From Massilia putida (GTDB taxonomy: Bacteria > Pseudomonadota > Gammaproteobacteria > Burkholderiales > Burkholderiaceae_D): a stretch of 64,000 bases of DNA. Below the pieces are notes generated by a model, which saw only the letters and a program-made list of their open reading frames with translations, was not told where the DNA came from and made no database searches. The position numbers and the translations under genes were made by a program. Positions 18,238-27,607 of the stretch are shown one piece after another (position 1 is the first letter of the stretch; each line of letters opens with the position of its first letter). The stretch spans positions 2,666,001 to 2,730,000 of the forward strand of contig NZ_CP019038.1 of assembly GCF_001941825.1 (NCBI RefSeq), written 5' to 3'.

Positions 18238-18636
18238 TTACCCCGTGTGGCTGTCGGTCAGGCCGGGACCCGTCGGACGGATGTGCTGGTCCGGCTGCCA
18301 GTAAATGCGGTTGTCGGCTTCGCGCACGACGATCGGCCGCAGCTTGCCGCCGCGGCAAGGTCCACCCGCGCAGATGCCGCTTTCCGGTGCGTAGATGGCG
18401 CCATGTGTCGAGCACATCAGGTAAAGCTTGCCGGACTCGAAAAACTCGCCCTTGAACCAGTCCAGTTCGATGGGTACGTGGGCGCAGCGGTTCAGGTAAG
18501 CGTAGATCTTGCCGCGAAAACGCACGACGAAGCCGGTCGCATCCTCGCCGAATGCACGCACCGGGAACCGGATGCCCTTGCCGCCCTCTTCGACGGTGGC
18601 CGCTTCGCAGATATAGACGTCTTCGGTGCCGCTCAT
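18238..18636 (-). CDS. Rieske (2Fe-2S) domain protein
   Basis: 132 residues. A small soluble Rieske ferredoxin-like protein. The cluster ligands are visible as CAH in NRCAHVPIELDW and CSTH in LMCSTHGAIY, followed by CAGGPCRGGKLRPI. No oxygenase catalytic domain is attached and the redox partner is unknown. The frame is open to 18699, but the ATG at 18636 overlaps the gph stop by 4 nt (ATGA) and gives a proper domain start, so it is preferred. It lies between gph and sppA. Confidence 0.88.
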   Translation of the reverse strand: MSGTEDVYICEAATVEEGGKGIRFPVRAFGEDATGFVVRFRGKIYAYLNRCAHVPIELDWFKGEFFESGKLYLMCSTHGAIYAPESGICAGGPCRGGKLRPIVVREADNRIYWQPDQHIRPTGPGLTDSHTG

Positions 18637-19292
18637 GCGTTCTCGACCAGCCATTGGTGCAGCTCCGGCACGTTCTTCGCCGTGAAGACGGGATGACATG
18701 CCTGCAATTGCTGGACCGGATGGGCGCCATACTCGACGGCGATGCCGGAGGCGCCGGCATTGTTTGCCATAAGCAAGTCATGCGTCGTGTCGCCGATCAT
18801 AACGGTACGTCGCATGTCCTGGCCGAGTTCCCTTGTCAATTCTTGCAACATTGCAGGGTGCGGTTTGGAAAATGTCTCGTCCGCGCAACGGGTTGCGTCG
18901 AACAGGGAAAGCAGGCCCGCCGCGTTCAGAGCGCGGTTCAAACCGACCCGGCTTTTGCCTGTCGCAACCGCCAGGAAATAGCCCTGCTGAGACAGCTCAT
19001 CCAGCATTGTCCGCACGCCCTGGAACAGGACGAGCTCATGGTCCTTCGTCAGGAAGTGGTAGCGATAGCGCTCGACCATGCGCGGATACATGGCCGGGTC
19101 AATATTCGGCATGACCGCTTGCATGGCTTCGCCCAGGCCAAGACCGATCACATGCGAGGCCGCGGCATCGCTCGGTACGGCCAGGCCCAGGTCCTTGGCT
19201 GCGGACTGTATACATTTGACGATGGTGGCGGTGCTGTCCATCAGCGTGCCGTCCCAGTCGAAGACAATCAGATCGAATTGCTTTCTTGCCAT
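18633..19292 (-). CDS. HAD-family phosphatase, phosphoglycolate phosphatase-like
   Basis: 219 residues, HAD subfamily IA. Motif I is VFDWDGTLMDS with the nucleophile aspartate near residue 11; motif II falls in LAVATGKSRVGL; motif III lysine in SKPHPAML; motif IV in VMIGDTTHDLLMA. The cap lies between residues 20 and 90. It is often annotated gph, but the real substrate is not shown by sequence; it could be a general housecleaning phosphatase. Downstream of rluC by about 100 nt and coupled to the Rieske gene. Confidence 0.85.
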   Translation of the reverse strand: MARKQFDLIVFDWDGTLMDSTATIVKCIQSAAKDLGLAVPSDAAASHVIGLGLGEAMQAVMPNIDPAMYPRMVERYRYHFLTKDHELVLFQGVRTMLDELSQQGYFLAVATGKSRVGLNRALNAAGLLSLFDATRCADETFSKPHPAMLQELTRELGQDMRRTVMIGDTTHDLLMANNAGASGIAVEYGAHPVQQLQACHPVFTAKNVPELHQWLVENA

Positions 19293-19392
19293 GTCTCCCG
19301 GCGCTCGTGGCGCCGGCTCCTCATTTCCGCCTGCAAAAAACCGGACCGCCGGCAGGATCTGCCGCTGGCGGGACCGGGTTCCGGTTGGCGCG

Positions 19393-20415
19393 TTATCGAT
19401 TGGTGGTGCGTGTCTTAAGTTCCTGCGCTGGCCCCAAGCTTACCAAGAAACGCTCGCATTCCGCCGGCAACGGGGCCTTGAGGGTCAACGGCTTGCCCGT
19501 CTCCGGATGCTGGAACGTGATCTGGTAGGCGTGCAGGAACATGCGACGCAATGCGCCGCGCGCGTCCGTTGCCTTCTGAAGCTGCTTGTTGAGTGCAAAA
19601 TCGCCGTATTTCTCGTCACCGAGGATAGGAAAGCCACTCGACGCCAGGTGCACGCGGATCTGGTGCGTGCGGCCCGTCTTGAGTTCCGCCTCGAGCAGCG
19701 CGTAGTCCTGCCACTTGCGCACCAGATTGAACACGGTGTGCGATTCCTGGCCGCCGGCCTGCACGACGACGCGGCGTTCGCCGTCGGGCGTCGTGTATTT
19801 ATGCAGCGGCAACTTCACGTGCTGGCGCGGATTGCGCCAGTCGCCCGCGACCATGGTCAGGTAGCGCTTGTCGGTCTTACCGTCGCGCATTTGCTCGTGC
19901 AAGCTCGTCAACGCGGAACGTTTCTTTGCGAGCAACAGCAACCCGGACGTTTCGCGGTCCAGGCGGTGCACCAGTTCCAGGAATTTCGCGTCCGGCCGTG
20001 CAGCGCGCAATTGTTCGATAACGCCGTACGACACGCCCGATCCGCCGTGCACGGCCACACCGGCCGGCTTGTCGATCACGAGCAGGTGGGTGTCCTCGTG
20101 CACGATGGCAAACTCTGCGCCGGGAACGGTGGCGGCGCCAGCGGGCCGCTCGGCCATGCGCACGGGCGGGATACGGACGATGTCGCCCGTCGCCAGGCGG
20201 TATAACTGATCGATACGCCCCTTGTTCACACGCACTTCGCCGGAGCGAAGGATGCGGTAAATGTGGCTTTTGGGAACACCCTTGCAGACGCGCAGCAGGT
20301 AATTATCGATGCGCTGGCCCGCTTCTTCCTCGGTGATTGTGACAAACTGAGCAGTGGCAGGGGGGCGGCTATCTGTCTGTGATGAAGGGGGAACAACATC
20401 GTTTTGCATGGTCAT
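19393..20415 (-). CDS. rluC: 23S rRNA pseudouridine synthase RluC
   Basis: 340 residues. It modifies U955, U2504 and U2580 (E. coli numbering) of 23S rRNA. An S4 domain near 38-80 (GQRIDNYLLRVCKGVPKSHIYRILRSGEVRVN) is followed by the RluA-type catalytic domain with the aspartate in ELVHRLDRETSGLLLLAKK and the later TGRTHQIRVHLAS and PILGDEKYGD motifs. The frame is open to an ATG at 20454, but that ATG lies on a likely -10 element, so ATG 20415, which follows GGGAAGA, is preferred; ATG 20409 is also possible. Divergent from rne. Confidence 0.92.
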   Translation of the reverse strand: MTMQNDVVPPSSQTDSRPPATAQFVTITEEEAGQRIDNYLLRVCKGVPKSHIYRILRSGEVRVNKGRIDQLYRLATGDIVRIPPVRMAERPAGAATVPGAEFAIVHEDTHLLVIDKPAGVAVHGGSGVSYGVIEQLRAARPDAKFLELVHRLDRETSGLLLLAKKRSALTSLHEQMRDGKTDKRYLTMVAGDWRNPRQHVKLPLHKYTTPDGERRVVVQAGGQESHTVFNLVRKWQDYALLEAELKTGRTHQIRVHLASSGFPILGDEKYGDFALNKQLQKATDARGALRRMFLHAYQITFQHPETGKPLTLKAPLPAECERFLVSLGPAQELKTRTTNR

Positions 20416-20456
20416 TCGCTCTGTCTTCCCAGAAATTCTCTCTAAGTCCTTCATTT

Positions 20457-20485
20457 TGAATATATAATCGACAGGCGGCGGTCAA
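20457..20485 (-). promoter_or_regulatory. Candidate sigma-70 promoter of rluC
   Basis: On the minus strand TTGACC (20485-20480) and TATTCA (20462-20457) are 17 nt apart; overlapping TATATT gives a 15-nt spacing. The site lies 40 to 70 nt upstream of the chosen rluC start and argues against the longer rluC reading. Confidence 0.45.
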
Positions 20486-21303
20486 ACCTCTGCTGGTGTA
20501 AGAATTAAAACGATATTTTACACAGGGGCGTCTCCATCGGCCCCGCCAAAATGCAAATTCGATGGAAAAAAAAAGGAATCCCGAAACCGGCGCAAGCGGC
20601 AGCATTGTCGCGGCATCGCAGCGACAATGCGAAAGCGCAGCGGCGGATTTCACGGGATTTCTAGACGTGTACGCACATTCCTGTGCGAACCTGGGTTGCA
20701 CCGCAGTTGCAATCGGGTAGCCGCACAGGATGCAGGATTGGATTGTTTGGAATTTTAAGGATAAGTACCGGCAAGCCGGCCCCAGGGTCGGCTCGCCGGG
20801 TGATGGTGTCGATAACGCTTGCCGTTTCGCCCGACCTGAAGTTAGAACCTCGAAGCCGTCGTGAGCGGTAGTAGTGTTGTTGGAGACAGTGATCCGGGAA
20901 GGTCATGCAGGTGCGCGGCGCGCACCGCCATCTTCAAGGTCCGGATCGCGCCCTGGCAGCATCGCATTGCCCGGCTGTTCCGGGGTTCCACAGGCAGCTA
21001 TCGCGCTCTGGAATCAAGGCTGATATTCGCCTGATTCGCCGGCCGGTATGCATGCCGACTGAAAGTCTGGCTGCGTCGCACCGCTTGCCTGCCCTGCGCC
21101 GCCCCGATCGGGCCGCCCGGGCCGAGCAAGACGTTCGTGCGCGCGGCAATTACGTTCGACGCCACTGCGCCCTGTGGCCGGCAAAGCCGTGTCACGCCGC
21201 GGGCATACCACCGCCAACACTCCCTTCCCGCGTACATCCCTGTACTTTCGCCGCTCTGTATAAGACGGCATGAAACGGCCCACGGGTCGCGGAGTTCATA
21301 AAA
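20486..21303 (+). other. Long upstream region and probable leader of rne
   Basis: More than 800 bp between the rluC promoter and the rne start codon with no gene of recognisable family. RNase E of enterobacteria controls its own mRNA through a long 5' leader; a long leader here would fit the same logic, but no specific conserved element was recognised. A TTGGAT / GATAAG pair near 20735-20765 is a weak promoter candidate. GGAG lies 8 nt before the rne ATG. Several GC-rich palindromic stretches, for example near 20773-20800 and 20912-20930, could fold. Confidence 0.5.
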
Positions 21304-24300
21304 ATGAAACGTATGTTGTTTAACGCTACGCAGCAAGAGGAGCTGCGCGTAGCGATTGTCGACGGCCAGAAACTGATCGACATCGATATCGAGACCGCTG
21401 GTCGTGAACAGCGCAAATCAAATATCTACAAAGGCGTCATCACCCGCATCGAACCCTCCCTCGAAGCCTGCTTCGTCAGCTATGGCGAAGAACGCCACGG
21501 CTTCCTCCCCTTCAAAGAAGTTGCCCGCTCCTATTTCCGCGACGGCGTCGACGTCCGTAACTGCACGATCAAGGAAGCCCTGCGCGAAGGCCAGGAAATC
21601 ATGGTCCAGGTGGAGAAGGAAGAGCGCGGCAACAAGGGCGCGGCCCTGACCTCGTTCATCTCGCTGGCCGGCCGCTACCTGGTCCTGATGCCGAACAATC
21701 CGCGCGGCGGCGGCGTGTCGCGCCGCGTCGAAGGCGAAGAACGCCAGGAATTGCGCGAGACGATGGACAAGCTGGACCTGCCGCAGGGCATGTCCGTCAT
21801 CGCCCGCACCGCCGGCATCGGCCGCACGGTCGAAGAACTCCAGTGGGACTTGAATTACCTGATGCAACTGTGGCGCGCGATCGAAGGCGCCGGCAAGTCG
21901 GCCCCGGGTCCGTTCCTGATCTATCAAGAGTCCTCGCTGGTCATCCGCGCCATCCGCGACTATTTCCAGCCTGACATCGGCGAAGTCCTGATCGACACGG
22001 ACGAAATCTTCGACCAGGCCCAGCAGTTCATGAGCCACGTGATGCCCGACATGGCGCACCGCGTGAAGCGCTACACGGACGACGTGCCGCTGTTCTCCCG
22101 TTTCCAGATCGAACACCAGATCGAAACCGCGTATTCGCGTACCGTCCCGCTGCCGTCCGGCGGCGCGATCGTGATCGACCACACGGAAGCCCTCGTCTCC
22201 ATCGACGTCAACTCGGCCCGCGCCACCCGCGGTTCGGACATCGAGACCACCGCCTTCAACACCAACTGCGAAGCGGCCGACGAAGTGGCCCGCCAGCTGC
22301 GCCTGCGCGACCTGGGCGGCTTGATCGTCATCGACTTCATCGACATGGAAGTCGCCAAGAACCAGCGCGAAGTCGAACAGCGCCTGAAGGATGCCTTGCA
22401 CCATGACCGTGCACGCGTCCAGATGGGCAAGATCTCGCGCTTCGGCCTGATGGAATTGTCGCGCCAGCGCCTGCGTCCGTCGCTGTCGGAAGGCTCGCAC
22501 GTGACGTGCCCGCGCTGCTCGGGCACCGGCCACATCCGCGACACGGAATCGTCCGCCCTGCAGGTGCTGCGCATCATCCAGGAAGAAGCGATGAAGGAGA
22601 ACTCGGCCGCGATCCACGTCCAGGTCCCGGTCGACGTCGCCGCGTTCCTGCTGAACGAAAAGCGCGGCGAAGTGCTCAAGATCGAGACACGCCACCGCAT
22701 CGCGGTCATCCTGATCCCGAACAAGCACCTGGAAACCCCTCACTACAAGCTCGAGCGCATCAAGCACGACGATCCGCGCCTGGACGACACCGGCGCCAGC
22801 TACACGCTGGCCGAGTCGGCCGACACGGACATGGCCTACGCCAAGCGCCAGAAGGAAGAAGCCAAGCCGCGCCAGGAAGCCGTCGTCAAGACCATCACCC
22901 CGGCCCAGCCGGCACCGATGGTCGACCGCCAGCCGGCCAAGCCGGTCGAGGCACCGGCGCCCGCCTTGGCCGCCGCTGTTCCGGTCGCACCGCCTGCGGC
23001 GGAAGGTTTCTTCGCCAAGTTGCGCAACTTCTTCTTCGGCCGTCCAGTCCCGATCGCACCGCCGCCCGCGCCGGTCGCACCGCCCAAGCCCGCTGAAGCA
23101 ACTCCGGTTGCCGGCGAGCGCGGCGAGCGCAATGGCCGCGGCCAGCGCAATGCCCGCGGCGGCCGCAACGGCGCCGGCACCGGTAAAAACCGCGCCGAGC
23201 GCGAAGACCGCGAACTGAAATCCGCAGGCGCCGAGGAAGGCGCCAAGCCGGTCGAGACCGAAGGCAAGCCGGCACGTCCGCCGCGCCAGCCGCGTCAACC
23301 GCGCGAAGCCCGCGAGCCGCGCGAGCAGGCGGCCGTCACCGCCGACGCCCAGCCGCAAGCCCCGCGCGGCGAACGCGCGGAACGTGGCGAACGTCCGGAG
23401 CGCGGCGAGCGTCCGGAACGCGCACCGCGCCAGCCGCGCCAGCCGCGCGAGGCCGGTGAACGCACCGAACGCGCCGAGCGCGCACCGGTCGCCGAAGCCA
23501 AGAGCGAAGAGCTGAACGCGGCCCAGGCCGTGGCGGCCCAGGCGGCCATCACGCTGGCCGGCGAGCCGGAGATCCCCGAGGCGCTCAAGCCGGTGACGTC
23601 GACGCCGGTGACGACCGCCGAGGCGGCGACCGCCGGCCCGAACGCCGATGAATTCGAGACGGACGCGCAGGGCGACGAACCGCGCCGCCGTCGCCGTCGT
23701 GGCGGACGCAACCGCAACCGCCGCGACCGCGACCAGATCGAGGGCGCCGAGCACGAGGCCATCGAGGGCGAGGCCGCCCCGGCCTTCGCGCCGGTGGCCG
23801 ACGAGGAAGCGGCCAAGGTCCAGGCAGAAGCGAAAGCTGCGAAGGTCAATCGCGACGGCGACCGACCTGAGGCGAAACCCGCCAAGGCTGTTGCACTGGG
23901 CCCGTGGCCGTTCCCGACCACGGAATCGGTCAAGGCCGCCGCTGTGAAAGCCGCCGCCGAACAGGCTGCGGCCGAGCAGGCGGAAGCCGCCCGTGTCCAG
24001 GCTGAGCAGGCGAAGGCCGAGCAGGAGCGGCTCGAGGCTGCCCGTGCAGCGGCGCCGGCCGAGACGGCCGTGCAAGCCGAGCCGGCCGTCGAGGCAGGCG
24101 CGGCCGCCCAGACGCCGTGGCCGTTCCCGACCACCGAGTCGGTCACCGCCGCCGTGGCGCACAAGGCCGAGCAGGATGCCGCCGCACAGCCGGCCGAAGT
24201 GCCGGTGCCGGCTCCCGCTCCGGTTCCGGCTCCGGTCGAGGCTGAGCAAGCCGCCGTCGCGCCAGCGCCGGTCGCCGCTGCACCGGCACCGGTTGCCGCC

Positions 24301-24483
24301 GCCAACCTGAACGAACTGCTGGAGAAAGCCGGCCTGACGCTGGCGTCGACGGATCCGGAAAAGCTGCGCGCCGCCCAGGAAGCGGCCGCGCAGGTGGAAC
24401 AGCCGGTCCGTCCGCGCCGCACGCGCAAGCCGGCGCCGCCGCCGGTCAACGAGCCGCTGATCCAGGTGGATACGCGTCAGTAA
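21304..24483 (+). CDS. rne: Ribonuclease E
   Basis: 1059 residues. Essential endonuclease for mRNA decay and rRNA/tRNA processing, and scaffold of the degradosome. The N-terminal half (about 1-500) is catalytic: S1 domain near 35-120 ([23 protein letters not shown]), catalytic aspartates in [14 protein letters not shown] and LIVIDFIDM, and the zinc-link cysteines in CPRCSGTG. The C-terminal half is disordered: Arg/Glu-rich stretches around 590-730, an [17 protein letters not shown] block near 800 that should bind RNA, then Ala/Glu/Pro-rich sequence to the end. The motif [10 protein letters not shown] occurs twice, near residues 866 and 938. Two tandem hairpins follow the stop. Confidence 0.97.
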   Translation: MKRMLFNATQQEELRVAIVDGQKLIDIDIETAGREQRKSNIYKGVITRIEPSLEACFVSYGEERHGFLPFKEVARSYFRDGVDVRNCTIKEALREGQEIMVQVEKEERGNKGAALTSFISLAGRYLVLMPNNPRGGGVSRRVEGEERQELRETMDKLDLPQGMSVIARTAGIGRTVEELQWDLNYLMQLWRAIEGAGKSAPGPFLIYQESSLVIRAIRDYFQPDIGEVLIDTDEIFDQAQQFMSHVMPDMAHRVKRYTDDVPLFSRFQIEHQIETAYSRTVPLPSGGAIVIDHTEALVSIDVNSARATRGSDIETTAFNTNCEAADEVARQLRLRDLGGLIVIDFIDMEVAKNQREVEQRLKDALHHDRARVQMGKISRFGLMELSRQRLRPSLSEGSHVTCPRCSGTGHIRDTESSALQVLRIIQEEAMKENSAAIHVQVPVDVAAFLLNEKRGEVLKIETRHRIAVILIPNKHLETPHYKLERIKHDDPRLDDTGASYTLAESADTDMAYAKRQKEEAKPRQEAVVKTITPAQPAPMVDRQPAKPVEAPAPALAAAVPVAPPAAEGFFAKLRNFFFGRPVPIAPPPAPVAPPKPAEATPVAGERGERNGRGQRNARGGRNGAGTGKNRAEREDRELKSAGAEEGAKPVETEGKPARPPRQPRQPREAREPREQAAVTADAQPQAPRGERAERGERPERGERPERAPRQPRQPREAGERTERAERAPVAEAKSEELNAAQAVAAQAAITLAGEPEIPEALKPVTSTPVTTAEAATAGPNADEFETDAQGDEPRRRRRRGGRNRNRRDRDQIEGAEHEAIEGEAAPAFAPVADEEAAKVQAEAKAAKVNRDGDRPEAKPAKAVALGPWPFPTTESVKAAAVKAAAEQAAAEQAEAARVQAEQAKAEQERLEAARAAAPAETAVQAEPAVEAGAAAQTPWPFPTTESVTAAVAHKAEQDAAAQPAEVPVPAPAPVPAPVEAEQAAVAPAPVAAAPAPVAAANLNELLEKAGLTLASTDPEKLRAAQEAAAQVEQPVRPRRTRKPAPPPVNEPLIQVDTRQ

Positions 24484-24509
24484 GCACGGCGACGTCTCGA
24501 CGTGAAAAG

Positions 24510-24554
24510 GGGAGCTTCGGCTCCCAAAAAGGAAGCCCCCGGCTTCCTTTTTTT
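24510..24554 (+). terminator. Tandem hairpins, terminator of rne
   Basis: A first hairpin GGGAGC-TTCG-GCTCCC (24510-24525) is followed after AAAAA by GGAAGCC-CCC-GGCTTCC (24531-24547) and a run of seven T. The second is a classic factor-independent terminator; the UUCG tetraloop makes the first very stable. Confidence 0.92.
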
Positions 24555-24762
24555 CTTTGCTAAAATGACAGCGTCGAAAAAGGCAGGATCGTTTTTGGTA
24601 AGCCCGATCCCTTCGCGCTCAGCGAGCCGCGAAGTTCTGTTCCATGCGTTCGCGCATGAGTACCCGCGACGAACCGTCCGGCGCCCTTGCGCCCAACGGG
24701 TTCGTTCGCGCGTGCCTGATCTTGGCAATCGTCCCGAGCGAGCCCACTCATCGGAGCATGCC

Positions 24763-25131
24763 ATGCAACTCAACCATCTCGACCTTCCCGTCCCCGACGT
24801 CGCGGCCACCGCCGCCTTCTTCACGACCCATTTCGGCTTCCGCCTGTGCGAGACGCGCGGCAACAACGGTTTCGCCCTGCTCCTGGGCACGGGCGGGTTC
24901 GCGCTCGTCCTCACGCGGCGCCGCGGCGCCGAGGCCCAGGACTTTCCGGACACGTTCCACATCGGCTTCCTCGTCGAGTCCGAAGCGGCCGTGCATGCGC
25001 TCCACGCGCGGCTGCAGGCGGCAGGCGTGCCGGATCTGCCGCCCGTCTCGTTCCAGCGCGGCGCGACGCTGTTCTATGTGCACGCGCCGGGCGGGGTGCT
25101 CGTGGAAGTGAGCCATCGCTCATCCGTTTGA
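24763..25131 (+). CDS. VOC (glyoxalase/bleomycin resistance) family protein
   Basis: 122 residues, one VOC module of paired beta-alpha-beta-beta-beta units. MQLNHLDLPVPDVAATAAFFTTHFGF is the usual start with a potential metal-ligand His at position 5, and LFYVHAPGGVLVEVSH near the end carries the expected second half with a metal Glu. The substrate cannot be told: glyoxalase, dioxygenase-like and resistance proteins share this fold. The frame is open far upstream, but ATG 24763 with CGGAGC 6 nt before it is the only start that fits the domain. It stands alone between rne and chrA. Confidence 0.85.
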   Translation: MQLNHLDLPVPDVAATAAFFTTHFGFRLCETRGNNGFALLLGTGGFALVLTRRRGAEAQDFPDTFHIGFLVESEAAVHALHARLQAAGVPDLPPVSFQRGATLFYVHAPGGVLVEVSHRSSV

Positions 25132-25175
25132 TGCGTGTAAGATGAGCAACCCGATCAACGTCCTGCTCATCCGCC

Positions 25176-26492
25176 TTGTCCGACCTGCCCTTCCGCAACG
25201 CCCTGCGCTACTGGCTCAAATTGGGGTTCATCAGCTTCGGCGGCCCGGCTGGACAGATCGCCATGATGCATGCCGAGCTCGTCGAACGCCGGCGCTGGAT
25301 TTCCGAGCGGCGTTTCCTGCACGCGCTGAATTACTGCATGCTGCTGCCGGGACCGGAAGCGACGCAGCTCGCGATCTACATCGGCTGGCTGCTGCACCGC
25401 GTGCCGGGCGGGATCGCGGCCGGTGTGTTGTTCGTGCTGCCGTCGCTGCTGGTCCTGATCGCGCTGTCGTGGATCTACATGGCGTGGGGCCACCTGCCCG
25501 CCATCGCCGGCATCATGGACGGCATCAAGCCGGCCGTCGTCGCCATCGTGCTGGCGGCGGCGTGGCGCATCGGCAGCCGCACATTGAGAAATGGCCTCTT
25601 GAACAGCGTCGCGCTGGCCGCCTTCATCGCCATCGACGTGCTCGGCGTGCCGTTTCCGCTGGTCGTGCTGGGCGCGGCGCTGGTCGGGATGATCGGCGCG
25701 CGGCTGCGGCCGGCGCTGTTCGAAGTGAACGGCACCCACGCGGCCACGCCGGACGGATCGCCTCACCCGCCGGCACTGATCGACGACGCGACCCCGACGC
25801 CGGCCCACGCCCGCTTCAGCTGGCGCCGCCTGGCCACGGTCGGCATCGCCGGCTGCGCCATCGGATGTGCGGGCTGGGGCGCGCTCGCATTCGCCTGTGG
25901 CCCGGACGGCGAACTGCCGCGCATGGCCGCATTCTTCGGCAAGATGGCGCTGATGACGTTCGGCGGCGCCTATGCCGTGCTGCCCTACGTCGTGCAGCAG
26001 GCCGTGGAGCACTTTCACTGGCTCGACGCGGCCCAGATGATCGACGGCCTCGCGCTGGGCGAAACGACGCCGGGTCCGTTGCTCATGATCGTCGCCTTCG
26101 TCGGCTTCGTGGGCGGCTGGACCCACACGCTGTTCGGCCCCGGCGCGCGCTTCCTGGCCGGTGCGGCGGCGGCCTGCGTGGCGACGGCGTTCACGTTCCT
26201 GCCGTCGTTCGTGTTCATCCTGGCGGGCGGGCCGTTCGTCGAGTCCACGCGCGGCGACGTGCGGCTGACGGCGCCGCTCACCGCGATCTCGGCGGCCGCC
26301 GTCGGCGTCATCGCGAGCCTGGTCGTGTTCTTCGGTGCCCACGTCTTTTTCGTGCACGGCGCGCCGCGTCCCGACGCGATCGCCATCGGCGCGGCGGCCG
26401 CGGTGGCGTTATTGCGCTACAGAACGGGGACCATCAAGACCATCCTTGCCTGCGCCCTGGCCGGCCTTCTGCTATCTTATTGGCATGGCTGA
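25176..26492 (+). CDS. chrA: Chromate efflux transporter ChrA
   Basis: 438 residues, the long CHR form with two homologous halves. Inner-membrane exporter of chromate, driven by the proton gradient. Each half has the CHR signature: [14 protein letters not shown] near 17 with [16 protein letters not shown], and [18 protein letters not shown] near 260 with [21 protein letters not shown]. About ten hydrophobic segments are seen. The only usable start that keeps the family N-terminus is the TTG at 25176. The 3' end overlaps moaA by 8 nt, which is unusual company for a chromate pump. Confidence 0.9.
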   Translation: MSDLPFRNALRYWLKLGFISFGGPAGQIAMMHAELVERRRWISERRFLHALNYCMLLPGPEATQLAIYIGWLLHRVPGGIAAGVLFVLPSLLVLIALSWIYMAWGHLPAIAGIMDGIKPAVVAIVLAAAWRIGSRTLRNGLLNSVALAAFIAIDVLGVPFPLVVLGAALVGMIGARLRPALFEVNGTHAATPDGSPHPPALIDDATPTPAHARFSWRRLATVGIAGCAIGCAGWGALAFACGPDGELPRMAAFFGKMALMTFGGAYAVLPYVVQQAVEHFHWLDAAQMIDGLALGETTPGPLLMIVAFVGFVGGWTHTLFGPGARFLAGAAAACVATAFTFLPSFVFILAGGPFVESTRGDVRLTAPLTAISAAAVGVIASLVVFFGAHVFFVHGAPRPDAIAIGAAAAVALLRYRTGTIKTILACALAGLLLSYWHG

Positions 26493-27603
26493 AAAAATCA
26501 TCATGATGGCCGACGCGCGCGCGCCCGCGCTGGCCGTCCCCGACACGCTGGAGACACCGAACGGCCTGCTCGCCGACGCCCTCGGGCGTCCCCTGCACGA
26601 CCTGCGCATCTCGGTCACGGACCGCTGCAACTTCCGCTGCGTGTACTGCATGCCGAAGGAAGTCTTCGACAAGGACTACGCTTACCTGCCCCATGCGGCC
26701 CTGCTGAACTTCGAAGAGATCGCGCGCGTGGCGCGGTTGTTCGTCGCCCACGGCGTCGAAAAGATCCGCCTGACCGGCGGCGAACCGCTGCTGCGCAAGA
26801 ACCTGGAGCGCCTGATCGAACAGCTGCGTGCCATCGAGACGCCGTCCAGCCGCCCGCTCGACCTCACGCTCACCACCAACGGCTCGCTGCTGGCGCGCAA
26901 GGCGCAGACGCTGAAGGATGCTGGCCTCGACCGCGTGACGGTCTCGCTGGACGCCATCGACGACGCCGTGTTCAAGCGCATGAACGACGTCGACTTCGCC
27001 GTCTCCGACGTGTTGGAAGGCATCGACGCCGCGCATGCCGCCGGCCTCGGTCCCATCAAGGTCAACATGGTCGTCAAGGGCGGCATGAACGACGACCAGA
27101 TCCTGCCGATGGCGCGCCACTTCAAGGGCACGCCGGCGATCCTGCGCTTCATCGAATACATGGACGTGGGCGCGTCGAACGGCTGGAACATGGCGGAAGT
27201 CGTCCCGTCGCGCGAGGTCGTGCGGCGCATCGCGGCCGAGATGCCGCTCGAACCGGTCAGCGCCAATTACGCGGGCGAGACGGCCGAACGCTGGCGCTAT
27301 GTCGACGGCACGGGCGAAGTCGGCATGATCTCCAGCGTGACGCAAGCCTTCTGCCGCGACTGTTCGCGCATCCGCCTGTCCACCGAGGGCAAGCTGTACA
27401 CGTGCCTGTTCGCCACGCGCGGCCACGACCTGCGCGAGCTGCTGCGGGCGGGACGCACGGACGAGGAGATGCAGACGGCCATCGCCCGGCTCTGGCGCGC
27501 GCGCGACGACCGCTATTCCGAGACGCGCACCGTCAACACGGCGGGCCTGTCGCCGCGGGCGGCGAGCGACAAGAAAATCGAAATGTCCTACATCGGCGGA
27601 TAA
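26485..27603 (+). CDS. moaA: GTP 3',8-cyclase MoaA (molybdenum cofactor)
   Basis: 372 residues, radical SAM enzyme that starts molybdenum cofactor synthesis by turning GTP into 3',8-cyclo-7,8-dihydro-GTP. The SAM cluster motif is CNFRCVYC within [30 protein letters not shown] follows; the second C-terminal cluster is formed by [18 protein letters not shown]; the protein ends in Gly-Gly as MoaA should. The ATG at 26485 overlaps chrA; ATG at 26503 or 26506 are alternatives. It is followed after 4 nt by mobA-moeA, giving a small Moco operon. Confidence 0.95.
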   Translation: MAEKIIMMADARAPALAVPDTLETPNGLLADALGRPLHDLRISVTDRCNFRCVYCMPKEVFDKDYAYLPHAALLNFEEIARVARLFVAHGVEKIRLTGGEPLLRKNLERLIEQLRAIETPSSRPLDLTLTTNGSLLARKAQTLKDAGLDRVTVSLDAIDDAVFKRMNDVDFAVSDVLEGIDAAHAAGLGPIKVNMVVKGGMNDDQILPMARHFKGTPAILRFIEYMDVGASNGWNMAEVVPSREVVRRIAAEMPLEPVSANYAGETAERWRYVDGTGEVGMISSVTQAFCRDCSRIRLSTEGKLYTCLFATRGHDLRELLRAGRTDEEMQTAIARLWRARDDRYSETRTVNTAGLSPRAASDKKIEMSYIGG

Positions 27604-27607
27604 CCAT

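Noticed and set aside
21418..24249. 943-codon minus-strand frame opposite rne
   Set aside because: It is an antisense reading of RNase E, rich in Arg/Leu/Gly with no family pattern; it arises from the GC-rich codon use of the real gene.
23100..24300. CRISPR-like array in the repetitive 3' part of rne
   Set aside because: The repeats are codon-level low complexity of the Arg/Glu/Ala-rich tail, in frame, with no regular spacers and no cas genes.
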